From contig NC_087076.1 of assembly GCF_026151205.1 (NCBI RefSeq), positions 15,285,919-15,329,418 on the forward strand: a DNA stretch of 43,500 bases. The letters are read 5' to 3'. This document shows, one piece after another, positions 11,076-22,795 of this stretch. Position 1 is the first letter of the stretch; each line of letters begins with the position of its first letter. A program made the translations under genes and the position numbers. This DNA is from Bolinopsis microptera. Lineage: Eukaryota > Ctenophora > Tentaculata > Lobata > Bolinopsidae. The notes beneath the pieces are model-generated. The model did not search any database and had not been told where the DNA came from. It saw only the letters and a list, made by a program, of their open reading frames with translations.

Positions 11076-13997
11076 TCTATGCTTAATCAGGTCCCCAACT
11101 CCCTATCTAATACCTACCAAAATGTCCAAGGGTCTTATTCCTTTCAGTAACACCTAGCTCCTCCATCCCCTTCTTGAATGGTAATAAGATTTCGAACATC
11201 AATCTTTTGCTACATAGAGCACCTGACATAATGCCCTAAAATGAGACATGCTCAAAAAATCTATAACTAGCACCGAAATCTTTCCTTCTTCTCAATATGA
11301 AATCTTCCGCAATGACCGCACGGAGAAAGACTCATCCTCAAATCCTAATAACCCTAAAAAGTTAGGAATATGGAGGTGGAGTTCTTGGCTGTTCGGTCTG
11401 ATCTCGAGCCACTACAACCCCGACTACCAGTATAGCCTGAGGCAGAAAATCTTGCCGTAAAAATTGCTTTTCCTAACACAGAGAGTATTGTAATCTGGAC
11501 TTTTATAGAGTAGGGAACCCTGGGTTACCTAACATGATTTCTAAGTTAGTTATATCCGCAAGTAGTTTCCCCAAAAAGAATCCCCCTAAAATCTATTTAA
11601 TTGGTGATTTTTAATCTCCCCATACAACGGCTATCTTCCTCCAGTACCGTACCTATGTGACAATCCTTCATAGATTCTTTCATTGATCTTACTCTCTCCC
11701 AGTTTGATCACATCACCCACCCATAAAAAGTGGATAAAACATAGAACCTTCTTCTCAGTAATTATGATAACTACAATCGAAACTTGAATGTCTGTGATCC
11801 ATTCCGTGTGCAAATCTCTGATCATTTTTCCTGTCATGTTTTCAATTAAAAAGGCTCCTTTTCCCGCAAGAAAACTCCAAACGTAAAATCTATAATTAAT
11901 AAAGAAAGCAAACTGGGACATGATTAATCGTGAATTATGCTTGGAAATTAATTGGCAATCCTAGAAGCCAGAATTCCTATTCGTCTTGAATTAGTTAAAG
12001 ACTGCATTATGAATTTAGTTGATATACATATTCCTAAATAACTATTAAACAGAGTTTCAACCCCCGTGTTTCGATATGAACTTTTTTCTTCATGCCGTAA
12101 AAAATAGACGTCAATCTAAATTTAAAATTCTGTTCTATTTCCAGATGATAAAAGTTTGTTACTAGACCGTAAGATTTTAAAGCTTTCTCCAGCCAAAATA
12201 AAGACAATCTTTTCAATAGTGATGATCCAGCGCTAATAACTAAGATGTTTTGGTCACATGTTTAAGATAAATCAAACTCCTCCGTATACCTAATTGGTTA
12301 GTTATTCAGGACACTTCGTTTCAAACCCAAAACCTCAAGCACTTTCAATTCTTTCTTTTATAACCATTTTTCGATCCTTCACTTATGACACTGATATCTC
12401 CTATGTCAATGATGTTGATTTGATATTGACTTCGACATCGTGATGTCGTAACTTCTTTAAATATTAATTCAAATAAAGCCAGGGCCCAATGGCAATACAC
12501 GGTAAAATTCTCAAAAATTGGTTCCGAAGGTTTAGCTTACCCTCAAACAAGCATTTTTCGTGGGATCTTACAACCAGCGTACATTCCACAAGAATGGAAA
12601 CTTGCAAATGTTGTCCCAATATTTAAGAAAGGTAAGAAAAAGTGAGGTTGAAAACAAAGACCAATATCCCTTACTTGTTTTAAGTCCCATGAAAGTTTTT
12701 TGAGCGCATTGTTAAACGTATAACTGCTTTCATTGACAAGTACCTTCTTGATCCGCAGCAGCATGATTTTCTAGAGCACAAAGTCATTCACAACCCATAT
12801 GGTTGACTTTTGTGATACTGGCATTGTCCTTAACAACACATTTCAACATGTGTGTATTTTGATTTGCTAAGCATTTGATTCGTAAATCATTATATCCTTC
12901 TTCATAAGCTAAGACCTTATATAACATGATGGTACGACATCTCAAATTCTTACCAAATAACCGTTCAAGGCCGTTACCAAAGAGTGGTTATTGGTAATAG
13001 ATGGTCATCTACCCATCCTCAGTTAATTCTGTGTCCCCCAGGGCTCTAATTCTTGGTCCCATACTTTTGTATTTTTATCAATGATAATCCTCTTGGCCTT
13101 TCGGATAATACTGATATTGTTTTGTAATGCCGATGATACAAAAAATCTGGCGTAAATACATTCATCTTCTGATGAATACTAATTTACAAATGGATATAGA
13201 CTATCTCTCTGACAGGGCACTCAGAAACAAAAAATGCGATTCCATCCAGCAAAATGTAAGGTGCTTATGGTTTCAGGAAACATCTTTATCTCCTCCATTC
13301 GCATACAATCTTGATGGCTCTCCTCTTGTGTAATGTGATTAAAAAAGATCTGGAGTCGATTTACTCCTAAGCTAAAGTTGGAATAGTCATGCGTCAGAAT
13401 TTATACTAAGGCCTGCCACACTTTGTATGGTCAAAGAGATGGCCATATGTCATTGATCCAAAACGTCGCCGGGCGCTTTACCTCTCCTGTTTCGTAGCCA
13501 ATTCGAAATGTTTCCATAATCTGGCGCCCTTTGTAATAAATCACTTAGTGATAAAATAGAAAGTCTCCAAAAGAAGCTATTAAATTGGATCTGTCTGAAG
13601 AGGGCCGCATTATCCACCTGAGCAATATGTCAAAAAGTGCAAGCTTGTCGACAATCTCCTTTTCTCAAAAGTTTGACTTGAATGATCTATTTTTCCACAA
13701 AGTTCTAACAATTAATTTCCTGTATCACTAGCCTCACTATCTCACTTTATATCAGTGGCACTTCTCGACTAAGACCGTTGCCCACCTCGACAGTCTGTCA
13801 ATTGTTTCATCAATTTACCGTAAGTTAATCAATTCACACTCCACATGTACCTCAATAGCCCACGGCAAAATCATTTCTACAGAACCCATATACTGTGGAA
13901 TGGACCTCCCTTTACAGTAAACAGATGTGTCACTAGTCTTTTTCAATGCTGAGCACTAGCATCTTGGAAATGTTTTTGGATAGTGAAACAACAGTCA
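11076..13997 (+). pseudogene. LINE ORF2 (APE endonuclease and reverse transcriptase), frameshifted copy 3
   Basis: Motifs: NPGP at 11082-11096, NETWL near 11230-11260, SSQYEIFRNDR at about 11288-11325 (in frame), GDFN near 11602, SDHF at 11813-11828, PQEW near 12581, FDFAK..SVNHD at 12850-12910, PQGS at 13031-13050, YADD at 13126-13140, and the end near 13994. The endonuclease covers roughly the first third and the RT the middle third. The last third carries LESLQKRAIKWIL- and LWNGLP-type blocks typical of CR1/L2/Jockey-group ORF2. The frame is broken many times at places different from the other copies. Confidence 0.9.
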
Positions 13998-14516
13998 GCC
14001 TAAGTCTCTTTGCTCCCGATATTATTATTATTTTTTGTTTATTAAATTTTTATTATCTACTTCCTATACTTTCAACATCATATCACACTTCACCCCACAC
14101 CTTCACACACATTAAATGACCTTTCAGACCTGTATTATAATGTATCTGGACTTTGACGTATGAATTACAAATTTTGAATCTATAATCCACAGTTATTCAC
14201 CATGGATTGTTGTTATTAAATAGTTTTGTCATAAATTTTTGGATTTAATTAATTCGATTAATGGGTCCATGTTACTGCGGACTAGTTTCACTAAGTGTTT
14301 ACGTGTTTGGGTGCCCATCAATTTTACCGATGGGGGCGATATTTTGAACGATCTAATTTAAATTCAACTATTGCTGACTCTGTACAATTTGAAAAAGTAA
14401 TTTAATAAAAAAAATAAATTAACTTAATAAACTAAATCAAAACAAATCAAACGAACGAACGAAATTGAAACGGAAAATGAAATACATAGAAACAAAAACT
14501 AAATTAAAATAAAATT
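13998..14516. other. AT-rich untranslated stretch, copy 3
   Basis: It starts with ATT repeats (about 14021-14035) and ends with A-rich sequence carrying AACGA-type tandems (14450-14465). No coding was seen. Confidence 0.6.
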
Positions 14517-15077
14517 CCAAAAATCAATACTTCAGCATAAACGTTGGGTGCCTACATTTACTTATGGGTCCCTCCTCCCAATTAATAGATGGCATCTTTA
14601 TAAATAATATTAAAGTTTTTCAGTAAGCAGAGATGACAATCTTTCGTAACCCCCCTTGTAACGATGAGCATGTTGATTTATTTTTCCAAGATATTTATAT
14701 GGTGGTTAGTTTATCTTTCAAACTCCCAATAAAAAATTTTCTTAGATAGCTCCGTCTGATTTCGTACTCTCGAGTTTGAAAGAGCTTGGTGTGAACAGAA
14801 ACGGTCTTAAAAGTGTTTTTCACTAAGCCCAAATATATTTTGTGCTCTTCTTTTCATTTTCCACTGCAATAGTTGCTTCATATATCACTGCTTGCTTCCA
14901 GCAATGTCCTCATGGCCCATTCCGCTTTCTGCAATTGCACGTGTTTCGAATTTAATGTATTCTTTCTGAGCTTGGTGTCTGGGTGCTCGCTAAGAGATCC
15001 ACGTTGTAGGCAACTGTATATAGCTTAATTGTGTTTCTGTGAACATTTTGTGAAATTGGTGTCCTCTGGGGAAGTGC
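14517..15077 (-). pseudogene. Penelope-like GIY-YIG C-terminal fragment, copy 3
   Basis: Minus-strand complements of CHLCLTEKL (about 14610-14645), YIGLT (14819-14840) and CPLNGQC (14899-14933). The stop complement is damaged here (CCAAAAATC where other copies have CCTAAAAGC). It runs to the A2 turn. Confidence 0.75.
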
Positions 15078-15218
15078 TTGTTCTAGTAATGCAGGAAGCT
15101 CTTGCCTATGTTTGTTTGTTACATTGTGCAGAAAGCCGGAAATGTGCCCACTGGAACGACCTCCTGAAGCAGCAGTGATATATGAAGCAACTATTGCAGT
15201 GGAAAATGAAAAGAAAGA
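15078..15218 (+). other. Asymmetric centre of turn A2
   Basis: 15078-15122 extends the left Penelope-like copy upstream on the minus strand (NKHRQELPALL is readable in frame). 15125-15222 is the extra plus-strand GIY-YIG piece, which ends in GAGCAC and joins TTTCCCCA. Its orientation is the same as at A1, A3 and A4. Confidence 0.78.
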
Positions 15219-15782
15219 GCACTTTCCCCAAGACAACCAATTTCACAAATGTCAACCGAAACACTAATTAAGCTATCATACATTGCCTACCCAACTTAGG
15301 ATCCATCTAGCGAGCACCAGACACCCAAGCTCAGAAAGAACCTACAATTAAAATCGAAAACGTGCAATAGCAGAAAGACCGGAAATGTGCCCACTGTGAA
15401 CGGACAATGCCTGAAGCAGCAGTGATATATGAAGCAACTATTGCAGTAAAATGAAAAGAAAGAGCAAAAATATATTGCTTCCTGAAAACCACTTTTAAAG
15501 ACCCGTTCATTCACAACACAAGCTCTTCAAACTCGAGAGCTACGAAATTCAGACGGACCTATCTAAGAAAATGATGGTAGTTAAAAGATAAACAAACACC
15601 ATATAAATACTTGGAACATAATCAAACATGCTCATCTACAAGGGGTTACGAAAGAATTGTCATCTCGCCTTACTGAAAAACTTTATATTATTTTAAAAAA
15701 AGATGCAAATCTTATAATAGAGGAGGAACTCATAAGTAAAGTAAGGCACACCAACAGTTTATGCTTGTAAGAAATCTTTTAG
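15219..15782 (+). pseudogene. Penelope-like GIY-YIG C-terminal fragment, copy 4
   Basis: CPLNGQC at 15383-15410, a damaged YIGLT block at 15465-15490 (GG missing), CHLCLTEKL at 15660-15685, and the stop at 15780-15782. Diverges from copy 3. Confidence 0.75.
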
Positions 15783-16299
15783 AATTTTTATTTTAATTTT
15801 AGTTTTGTTCTTGAATTTCATTTTCGTTTCAATTTCGTTCGTTTCTTTGATTTTGTTTTTTGATTTAGTTCAGTTAAGTTAATTTTATTTTTTTTATAAA
15901 TACTTTTCATTTTACAGAGTAACAGCAATAGATGAATATAAAATAAATCGTTCAAATATCGCCCCCATCTGTAAAATATATGGCACCCAAACACGTAAAC
16001 ACATAGTGAACTATGTCCGCAGTACCTTGACCATTACATCGAATTCATCTATATCCAAAAATTTATGAAAACTATTTAATAACAAAAAAATCCATGGTGA
16101 ATAACTGTGGATGATAGAGTCAAAATATTTTGTATTTCAATACGTCAATTCCAATACATTTAGATACAGGTCTGAAATGGCATTAATGTGTGAGAAGGTT
16201 GTGCGGGTAAGTGTGGATAGATGTTGAAATGTATAGGGAAGTAGATTAAAAAAAATTAATAAAACAAAAAAATAATAATATGGGGAGCAAGAGACTAGG
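15783..16299. other. AT-rich untranslated stretch, copy 4
   Basis: T-rich tracts, the near-palindrome ACATAGTGAACTATGT near 16001-16016, then (AAT)n at about 16271-16280 before the LINE stop. No coding was seen. Confidence 0.6.
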
Positions 16300-19272
16300 C
16301 TAACTTTGTTTCACTATCCAAAAAACATATCCATAGATGCTTAGTGACCTCAGCTTTTGAAAGACAAAGAAGACACAAACTTCTACCTGTAAAGGGCGTA
16401 CCATACACAGTAATATGGGTATCTGTAGAAAAATGATTTGCCAGTGGGCTATTTGAGGTTAACATGGTGGTGTGGTGAATTCTGACTTACTTAGGTAAAT
16501 TGATGACACAATAGACAGACTGTCGAAGGTGGCAACGTCATAGCGAGAAGTGCCCTGATATAAAGAGAATAGTGAGTCAGTGAAACAGGAATTAAATTGT
16601 TAAACTTTGTGAAAAAAATAGATCATTCAAGTTCAAACTTTTGAGACAAAGGAGAATGTCACAAGCTTGCACTTTTTGACATATTGCACAGTGGATAACT
16701 GCGGCCCTCTCAGACAGAATCCATTTAATAGCTCTCTTTTGGAGACTTTCTAATTTATCACTAAGTGATTTATTCAAGGCGCCAGATTATGGAACAATTT
16801 TCGAATAGTACGAAACCAGGAAGGTAAAGCGCCCGGCAACGTTACTGATCAATGACAATATGGCCAACCTCTTCTGACCATAACCAAGTTGTTGGCAGGC
16901 CATTATTTAGTATAAATTCTGACGCACTGACTATTCCAACTTAGCTTAGGAGTAAATCGACTCCAAGATCTTTTTCTAACTCTAACATACACAAGAGAGA
17001 GCCATCAAGATGTATGCGAATGAGGAGATAAAGATGTTTTCCTGAAACATAAGCACTTTACATTTTGCTGGAAGGAATCGCATTTTTGTTTCTTAGTGCC
17101 CAGACAGAGAGATAGTCTATATCCATTTGTAAATTATGAATTATCAGAAGAGGAATGTATTTTACGCCAGGATTTTTGTATCATCCGCATACAAAACAAT
17201 ATCAGTATTATCCGAAGCCAAGAGGAATATCATTGGATAAACAATACAAAAAGTAAGGACCAAAATAATCCCCTGGGGACACCAGAATTAACTGAGAGGG
17301 TAGATGACATCTCATTATACCAATAGACCACTCTTTGGTAACTGTCCTGAATGGGTAATTGGTAAAAATTTGAGAAGTGTACCATCAAGTTATAAAAGGT
17401 CTTATAGCTTATGAAAAGATATCATGATTTACCAGAAACAAAATTGCCTTAGCAAAATCAAAATACTCAACATGATTGAATAATGTTTTCGTTAAGAACA
17501 ATGCCAGGCTATCACAAACGTCAACCCATATTGGGTTGTGCATGACTTGTGCTCTAGAAACCATGCTGCCTGGATCAAGAAGGTACTTGTCAAAGAAAGC
17601 ATTTTACGTATAACAAGCGGCTCAAAACTTTCATGACTAAACCAAGTAAGGAATATTGGTCTTAAGTTTTCAACCTCACATTTCATACCTTTCTTTCTTA
17701 AATATTGGGACAGAACATTTGCAATTTCCATTCTTTGGAATTAGCCCGCTGTGAAGAGTCCACGAAAAATGCAAGTTAGAGGATAAGCTAAACTACGGAA
17801 CAATTTTTGAGAATTTTACCGTGTATGCCATCTGGTCCCTGGCTTTATTTGAATTAATATTTGAAAGAAGCTTACAACATCCGATGATCGAAGTCAATAT
17901 CAAAATCATCATCATTGACATAAGAGATATCAGTGTCATAAAGAGAAGATCCGAAAACTGGTTATAAAAAAAAAATTGAAAGTTCACCTTGAGCTTTGGG
18001 TTTGAACGAAGCTGTCCATATAACTAACACAATTAGGAATAAACGGCAGATTAGATGTAATACTTATACATGTGACCAAAACTTCTTAGTTATTAGCGCT
18101 GAATCAACACTATGAAAAGATTGTCATCCTTATTTGCTGATGAAAAGCCTCTTAAAATCTTTACGGCTAGTAACAAACTTAACTCATCAGAAATAGAACC
18201 AAAATTTTAAATTTAGATCTGAGTCTATCCTTTTTTACGGCATGAAGAAAAAAGATCACTATCGAACCACGGGGGTTGAAACTCTGAATTAATAGATACT
18301 TTAAGGGGAGGGAATATGTATATCAACAAAAATCATAATGCAGACTTTAATAACTTCCAGACGAATCAGGATCAAGGCAATCTGGACTTGCCAAATTAAT
18401 CGAGCATAATTCACGATTAATCATGTCCCATTTGCTTTCTTATAATTATAGAATTTTACGTTTTAGGAGTTTTCTTGCGGAAAAGGAGCTTTTAATTGAA
18501 ACATGACAAAAATGATCAGATTTGCACACGGAATTAGGACACAGACATTCAAGTTATCGATTGAGTTATCAAAATTACCTGAAAGAAATGTCCTAATGAT
18601 TACCACACTTTTATGGGTGGGTGATGTGATCAACTGGGAGAAGAAAGATCACTGAAAGAATCTATGAAAGATTGCTCAATAGATCGGAAACTGATGAAAT
18701 AGCCAGTCTGTAAGGGGGAGATTAAAATCACCAATAACATAGATTTTAGGGGATTCTTGTTTGGAAACTAGCTTGCGAATATAACTTAACAATGACATCA
18801 TTATTAGGTAACCCAAGAGTTCCTTACTCTATAACAATACAGGAATTTACAATACGTCTCTTTGTTAGGTAAAGCAAATTTTAAACGGCAACCATTTCTG
18901 CACATAGGCTAACTGGTATCGGGTTGTAGGTGGCAAACGAGGATCAGACCGAACAGCCAAAAGAACTCACCACCATTGATCCCCTAACTTTTTTAGGGTT
19001 ATAAGATCTTGAGATGAGTCTTTCTCGTGCGGTCAATGGCGAAGATTTATATATGAGAATAAGGCAAGATTCGTGCTAGAAATAGATTTTTTGACCAATC
19101 CCTCATTAGGCAATTATGTCAGGCTGCTCTATGTTAGCACAGGATTGAAGTTCTGGCAATCTATAACCATCAAGAAGGGGATGGTAGGAGCTTAGGTAAC
19201 TGAAAGGAATAAACCCTTGAATTTTGGTAGAGTATAGAATAGGGAGTTGGGACCTGGATTAATGCATAGAAG
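16300..19272 (-). pseudogene. LINE ORF2 (APE endonuclease and reverse transcriptase), frameshifted copy 4
   Basis: Complements: NPGP at 19250-19272, NETWL at 19091-19118, GDFN at 18721-18742, PQEW at 17727-17742, FDFAK at 17446-17475, PQGS at 17262-17283, YADD at 17174-17192. An in-frame piece at 16592-16777 reads KSLSDKLESLQKRAIKWIL, the cleanest view of the C-terminal part in the window; another at 17492-17731 covers the first RT blocks. Confidence 0.88.
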
Positions 19273-19900
19273 GATTAACAAGAGTTATCAAAAAAATTAA
19301 GAGAGAAAACCCAAAGAATGAATAATGTACTAACGCCTGATGCGGCTGAATACTATGACTCTATCATCTTACCAGGAGAAAGAACATTTCTTAAACCCAT
19401 GAGGAGATAATTACAAAGAAAAGGTTTTGATGTGGGAGCAAGCCAGATAAGGTATACGATAACGTGGGCTGTCACTGAGTAGAGAGGAATAATAATAGAA
19501 ATCTAGGGGTATACTGTGTTTCTTGGACCTATGTCGAGAGAGAAGAATGGAGAAGGTAAGTCATGATGAGTAGAATATAAGAGAAACATAAATTATGATA
19601 ATTGTAGTTGATGTGTGGGGTGCATGAGAAAATAAATGTGTAAAACTTTGTTAGGTATAAACGTGTTGATATGATATGTGCATTTTCTTGACCAGTGACG
19701 AGGCCTTATGCAATGCAAAAAGACCTATTCTAAGTCTAAACGATTCATTGTCAAACATATGAAAAATGGCAGAGACCGAATGTACCTGAACTAGGGAGGC
19801 ATATAATTGAGAAAAAGATTAAATCAGAGATTTTGTTTGAGTTTTAAATTTTAGGCCGCAACGTTTAATCAAAATATAAATGAAATAAAAGATCAAAGAA
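19273..19900. other. Linker between esterase ORF1 and ORF2, copy 4
   Basis: No gene recognised. It matches the linkers at 7536-8161 and 10431-11075. Confidence 0.5.
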
Positions 19901-20452
19901 TTTAAATCCAGAAGATTATATACAACCCTGTCAAAAACTGTGTACGTTTACAACAACTTAAGCCAAGAGGCCAGTAAACCTACTCCTCTCATGTTGAGCT
20001 GAACCAATCATGGTATAGAAGTTCATTACATGATCTAAAGTCTCGAGTTTAAAAAGTTTGAGAACAGTCTAGAACACGCAATTATCTATAGGCAAAAGTC
20101 TTTTAAGTAGATTTGTTAAAATCTAGAACATTCTTTTGCTATGTAGGAATATAAACACATACTAGGAAGACAACATTGTACAATTAAAATTGCAGCTTGT
20201 AAATAACTGCTAGTGTGTCAATTAATTCCAGTAAATACTTCCTAAGAGAACTGGAACCCCATACTTAGAATGTATTAATGTCATTAGTACCAACACACAA
20301 TATAATTTTTTCAATATCGACAGTTCTGCAGCTGCAAGAGTTTTTATGAAAATCATGAAGGAGCTTGTAAGGAAACATGGATTATTAATTTAATTAATTA
20401 TCTGACACTGATGATTGCATTTGCATGAAACTCTGAAGTTTGTGAATCTTTG
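19901..20452 (-). pseudogene. SGNH/GDSL esterase ORF1 remnant of the LINE, copy 4
   Basis: Complements of DWLHLN (19992-20014) and GTNDI (20277-20296), with the stop complement at about 19901. Coding fades out at the TA tract, as in the other copies. Confidence 0.75.
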
Positions 20453-20458
20453 TTTTCA

Positions 20459-20533
20459 TTAATATATATATAATATATATATATATATAAATTATTAGTA
20501 TTTATCTCTAATATATCTATCATATTATATTTT
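20459..20533. repeat. (TA)n tract left of B2
   Basis: Imperfect TA simple sequence, mirrored at 21518-21587. Confidence 0.85.
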
Positions 20534-21517
20534 AAACATGAACGAAATTTCCCGCACGGACATAGAAGAAAACCACCGAAAATCGACCTCAAAATGGACC
20601 CTCTGTGATGCCAAACCTCACTCGCAAATGGAGTGAAACCGCCATTTTTTAGCAGGGTTGTAGAATAAGGATAGGAATAGGCTATAGCATTCTAAATTTG
20701 ATTTAGAGGCTTTAATTTTTATAATTAACGTCGAAGTGGAGGTTAAGATAATCGTTAGAATAATGGCGTATTTAAGCAAAGGTTTACTGCGCTGTTGCGG
20801 TTACAACTTTAAAATGCACGTGCGCGAGCAACCAAAGATAAACAACGCGCGGTGTTATGGGCTGTATGCTACGTCCATAATTTCAAAACAACTCACATTT
20901 CCGCTCACTCCTATGACTTCTTATAACATTGTTTGTGATTGGTTAATTTTGATGCCGGTAAAACTAATCGTTTTTGGAATCCGCATACTAACAACGCTGT
21001 CCGACATAATTGAATTTATCAACAATGGCGACAGCGTTGTTAGTATTCGGATTCCCAAAACGATATACTTTTTACCGCATCAAAAATACCAATCACAAAC
21101 AATATATAAGAAGTCATAGCGTGAGCGTAAATGTAGCTAGTTTTGAATAAAGACTAGCAATACAGCATAACAACGCGCTGTAATCTGTGGTGCTCGCCCG
21201 CGCACGTGCAATTTTAAAAAATAAACGTTGCTACGCAACAGCGCATGTAAATCCTTTGCTTAAATAAACGCATTATTCTGAACGATTATTTAACCTCACT
21301 TCCGACAGTTAATTATAAAAAATCTAAAGCCTAAATCAAAAATTCTAAGAATGCTAAGCTATTCCTTATCCTTTTCACAACCAGCTAAAATGGCGAGTTT
21401 CAACTCCATTTGCGAGCTGGTTTGGCATCACCAGAGGGTCCATTTTGAAGGTCCGATTTCGGTGTTTTTTCTTCTAAGTCCCCGTTGCCGGGAACTTTTC
21501 GTCAGTTTAAAAGATAA
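20534..21517. mobile_element. Foldback (MITE-like) inverted repeat centred on turn B2
   Basis: Inner stem at 20988-21003 answered by 21029-21043, with a ~25-nt loop ACATAATTGAATTTAT.. in the same orientation as B1. The longest open frame in the window (20736-21119) runs straight through this hairpin and is not a gene. Confidence 0.6.
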
Positions 21518-21587
21518 AATAGATATAATCTATATATATATATATACATATATATATAACTAAATATATATAATAAATATATATAAT
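21518..21587. repeat. (TA)n tract right of B2
   Basis: Imperfect TA repeats between the foldback and the esterase remnant. Confidence 0.85.
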
Positions 21588-21588
21588 G

Positions 21589-22151
21589 AAAACAACTAAT
21601 CTACAACTCAGAGTTTCATGCAAATGCAATCTCAGTGGTCAAATAACTTATTATATTAATAAATCCCTGTTATTCCTTACAAGCTCCTCATCATTTTCAT
21701 AAAACACAAGCAGCTGCAGAAGCTGACGATATTGAAAAAATTATATTGAGTGTTGGTAACTAATACATTAAACATTCTAAGTATGGGGTTCAGTTCCTTA
21801 TGAATTATCATTTTTACAAAACAGAATTAATTGACACCAGCTAAGCAGTATATTTTCCCCTGCAATTATAATTGTCCAAATTTTTCTTCTAATAATGTTA
21901 ATATTTCCTACATACAAGAATTCTAGATTTAACAATCTACTTAAAAGACGAATCCTAAAGAAATAATTGCGTTCACTAGACTGTTTCTCAAACTTTTTAA
22001 CTCGAGACATTAGATCATGTAATGAACTTCTATACCATGATTGCCTTCATCCTCAACATGATAGGAGTAGGTTTACTGTCCACTTGCTTAAGTTTTTTGT
22101 AAACGAACAACATTTTTGACAGGGTTTTAAATAATCTGTCTGGGAATTTAA
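21589..22151 (+). pseudogene. SGNH/GDSL esterase ORF1 remnant of the LINE, copy 5
   Basis: GTNDI block at 21751-21770 (damaged by one inserted A), DWLHLN at 22037-22062, stop in GGGAATTTAA at 22142-22151. Confidence 0.75.
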
Positions 22152-22795
22152 ATCTTTGATCTTTTCTTTCATTTAATATTTGATTAAACTTTGCGCCTAA
22201 AAAATTAAAACTCAAACAAATTCTTCATGAAATAATCTTTTTCTCAATTTCTGCCTCCTATTTCAGGTACATTCGGTCACTGCCCATTTTTCCATATGAA
22301 TAGACAATGATTCTTTAGACTTAGAATAGTCTTTTTGCATGCAAAAGGCCCTCGTACCCATTCCAAGAAATGCACAATAGCATATCCAACACGTTTAACC
22401 CTAACAAAATTTTACACATTTTAATTCTCCATGCACCCCACCCATCAACTACAATTATCATAATCCAATGTTTTCTCTTCTATTCTCTCATCATGACTTA
22501 ACCGTTCTCCCAATTCTTCTCTCCACGACTAGGTCCCAGAACACCGTAATCCCCCTAGGATTCTAATATTCATTCCTCTCGTACTCTTGACAGACCCACG
22601 TTATCTTATACCATTTCCTTCTTGCTCCCACATCAAACTTTTCAGTTGTAATTATCTCCTCATGGTTTATAAGAAATGTTCTACTTCCTGGTAAGATAGA
22701 ATAGATTCAAGTATTCCAGCCGCCTCAGCTCTATATCTTTAATTCATTCTTAGGAGTTTTCTCTCTTACTTTCTTTGATATCTCTTGTTAATCCT
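22152..22795. other. Linker between esterase ORF1 and ORF2, copy 5
   Basis: No gene recognised; pyrimidine-rich in its second half. Confidence 0.5.

Larger units (their letters stand above)
9300..15148 (+). repeat. Arm 3, complete forward copy between turns B1 and A2
   Basis: Order: B half, TA tract, esterase, linker, EN and RT (all plus strand), untranslated stretch, Penelope-like fragment (minus strand). This is one of three complete forward arms. Confidence 0.9.
15149..21016 (-). repeat. Arm 4, complete reverse copy between turns A2 and B2
   Basis: Same order as arm 2; it can be followed against arm 2 throughout, with the differences almost all indels. Confidence 0.9.

Noticed and set aside
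20736-21119. Longest open frame in the window, 127 codons
   Set aside because: It runs through the B2 hairpin, is not kept at B1 or B3, and resembles no protein family.
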